Positions 5,462-6,545 of a DNA stretch of 6,545 nucleotides are shown here, piece after piece; positions within the stretch are counted from its first letter, which is position 1; each line of letters starts with the position of its first letter. The notes below the pieces were generated by a model. It was not told where the DNA came from. It was given only the letters and a program-made list of their open reading frames with translations, and made no database searches. A program made the translations under genes and the position numbers. Source of the DNA: Paracoccaceae bacterium (lineage in GTDB: Bacteria > Pseudomonadota > Alphaproteobacteria > Rhodobacterales > Rhodobacteraceae); contig DAOUPC010000165.1 of NCBI GenBank assembly GCA_030626365.1, positions 1-6,545 of the forward strand, written 5' to 3'.

Positions 5462-5779
5462 CTACATCAACCCATCTTCCACATCGGCCGCCGAAATCCC
5501 CAACGCATCCAGACCGTTCTCAAGATGGTCCGACAGGTGCGGCGTTCCCAGCAGGTAATCCGCGCATGGGGTCGTGGCCTCGGCCTTGGCCGTGGCAATC
5601 GCCTCGGCCAGATCCTCGGCGAAAAAGCTTTCGCGCCCGATCCACATGATCGCCACCAGTTCGGCCTGCTCATCTTCGCTCATCCGGTCAACAAAGGCGC
5701 GCAATTCACCCTCGGCGCGCTCCAACTCTCGTCCCATAAGCGCGACTTGTGCGACCTTGCGTGCAGAAATTTCCAACAT
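5462..5779 (-). CDS. DUF3775-type small protein, function unknown
   Basis: I recognise this as a DUF3775-like protein from its style, with no known function. From the preferred ATG (complement of 5777-5779) it is 105 residues, soluble and acidic, with no signal peptide or membrane segment. The conserved-looking parts are MLEISARKVAQVAL at the N-terminus, ELVAIMWIGRESF (40-52) and DYLLGTPHLSDHLENGL (74-90), mostly predicted helix. The start is chosen because an AAGGA-type ribosome site lies about eight bases upstream and the family normally begins M-L-E-I-S. An in-frame ATG at 5833 would add 18 residues with a poor site. It lies 96 bases downstream of the rmuC stop on the same strand and could be read with it, although the gap allows its own promoter. 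It converges on the saccharopine cluster across the hairpin at 5426-5460. Confidence 0.8.
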   Translation of the reverse strand: MLEISARKVAQVALMGRELERAEGELRAFVDRMSEDEQAELVAIMWIGRESFFAEDLAEAIATAKAEATTPCADYLLGTPHLSDHLENGLDALGISAADVEDGLM

Positions 5780-5875
5780 CCCCGTGATCCTTTTGTTCGC
5801 TTGGGTTAATCCAATCAGATACCGGGACGCCATCTGCCGTCTTTGATCTTGCGCAAACAGGGTGTGACGCGCCGG
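5780..5875 (-). other. Intergenic gap between rmuC and the DUF3775-type gene
   Basis: These 96 bases contain the ribosome site for the ATG at 5779 and an 8-base palindrome TTGCGCAA (5849-5856). I find no T-tract terminator after rmuC and no convincing -35/-10 pair, so the two minus-strand genes may share a transcript. Confidence 0.35.
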
Positions 5876-6545
5876 TTACGTCTCTTGCTTGGTTAACGGC
5901 ACAGCCTCGCTCACATTGTCCGGCGCAATCTCTTCAAAATCGAAATGATCCAGCCGCAGCGCCCGGCGGCCAGCCTTGTCGGCGCTGATCTTGATATCGG
6001 CGATGTCCTTGGCCGCCTGCCCGAAATGCCGGTCCAGATTGATAACCCGATCACCCAACCGCTCTACGTCCTTGTGCAGCAGCGCCAGTTCCTTGCGGAT
6101 CGCCCCGGCCTGTTCGCGCATCCTTGCGTCCTTCAGAATGGCCCGCATGGTGTTCAGCGTCGCCATGCAGGTGGTCGGCGACACAATCCAGACCCGTGCG
6201 GCAAACCCTTCGCGCACCAGTTCCGGGAAATTCGCGTGCAATTCGGCGTAAACCGCCTCGGAGGGCAGGAACATCAGCGCCCCGTCGGCGGTTTCGCCCT
6301 CAAGGATATAACGTTCGGAAATGGCCTTGATATGCACCCGGACAGACGTGACCATCATCCGTTTCGCCTCGGCCACCTCGGGTTTTGTTTCCGCCCGCCG
6401 CAGCGCCTCATAGGCCTCAAGCGGGAATTTGCTGTCGATAACAATCGGTCCCGGCGGGTTGGGCAGGTGGATCAGGCAATCGGCCCGCTTGCCGTTGCTC
6501 AGCGTCGCCTGCATTTGATAGCTATCGCGGGGCAGCGCCTTGGAC
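5876..6545 (-). CDS. rmuC: DNA recombination protein RmuC, C-terminal part (5' end beyond window)
   Basis: The visible 222 codons run off the right edge in an open frame; the first complete residues read SKALPRDSYQMQATL. RmuC proteins are usually 350-500 residues, with an N-terminal membrane anchor and coiled coil ahead of a nuclease-like domain, and that first half is missing only because the window stops. The RmuC domain is clear from the signature IVIDSKFPLEAYEAL (visible residues 34-48, with the Asp37/Lys39 pair of a PD-(D/E)xK-like core), then the ERYILEGETADGALMFLPSE region, VWIVSPTTCMATLNTMR, and the C-terminal helices LHKDVERLGDRVINLDRHF. In Escherichia coli RmuC limits recombination at inverted repeats and is a candidate nuclease, but its biochemical role is not settled. 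The internal ATG at 6514 is not the start, because the sequence upstream of it is plainly family sequence. The DUF3775-type gene follows on the same strand. Confidence 0.93.
   Translation of the reverse strand, partial: SKALPRDSYQMQATLSNGKRADCLIHLPNPPGPIVIDSKFPLEAYEALRRAETKPEVAEAKRMMVTSVRVHIKAISERYILEGETADGALMFLPSEAVYAELHANFPELVREGFAARVWIVSPTTCMATLNTMRAILKDARMREQAGAIRKELALLHKDVERLGDRVINLDRHFGQAAKDIADIKISADKAGRRALRLDHFDFEEIAPDNVSEAVPLTKQET

Noticed and set aside
5401..5649. Plus-strand frame starting MKSLAGQ directly after repeat copy 2
   Set aside because: The repeat's GGAGG is too close to the ATG to act well, and the frame runs antisense through the DUF3775-type gene with a low-complexity translation.
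5780..5833. ATG at 5833 as the start of the DUF3775-type gene
   Set aside because: Its upstream sequence is a poor ribosome site, and the extra 18 residues do not look like family sequence; the ATG at 5779 has a better site.
1..6545. CRISPR arrays, tRNA or rRNA genes, prophage genes
   Set aside because: No regularly spaced repeats, no tRNA-like cloverleaf or rRNA core sequence, and no phage structural or integrase proteins were seen.

Overview
The window looks like chromosomal DNA from an alphaproteobacterium, most likely of the Rhodobacteraceae/Roseobacter group. The reasons are high but uneven GC (hand-counted 60-base rows run from about 45% to 68%), a paired set of saccharopine-pathway genes resembling fungal LYS1 and LYS9, a small DUF3775-type protein next to RmuC, and a C-rich intergenic repeat (core CCCCGCCGGAGGC) of a style I associate with that family. 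The placement is inferred from protein style, not from a marker gene.

Layout. (1) 18-719, plus strand: an OmpR-type two-component response regulator whose sensor kinase is not in view. (2) 758-1687, minus strand, convergent: an HNH endonuclease with an uncharacterised N-terminal domain, AT-richer than its neighbours at its 5' end and probably an accessory or defence gene. (3) 1688-1863: a 176-base divergent intergenic region with a repeat copy and two inverted repeats that share one arm; the second pairs over the start codon of the next gene. (4) 1864-5366, plus strand: a tight four-gene cluster (gaps of 17, 12 and 3 bases) encoding a histidine-phosphatase-fold protein, a glutathione S-transferase-like protein, a lysine-forming saccharopine dehydrogenase and a glutamate-forming saccharopine dehydrogenase/reductase. 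(5) 5368-5460: a second repeat copy directly after the last stop, then a hairpin between convergent genes. (6) 5462-5779, minus: a DUF3775-type protein. (7) 5876-6545, minus: the C-terminal half of RmuC, running off the right edge.

How the genes work together. The two saccharopine enzymes together convert lysine plus 2-oxoglutarate to glutamate plus 2-aminoadipate 6-semialdehyde. In bacteria that make lysine by the diaminopimelate route this is expected to be catabolic or linked to osmotic stress. The phosphatase-like and GST-like genes are co-transcribed by position, but their roles are unknown, and both depart from canonical active-site residues (Ser153 for the second His; Thr10 for the beta-class Cys).

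Most of the window is ordinary. The best leads are the mutually exclusive RNA pairings upstream of 1864, the two 33-base direct repeats (29/33 identical) that bracket the four-gene cluster, and the altered active sites of its first two genes. I see no CRISPR array, tRNA, rRNA, insertion sequence or transposase.
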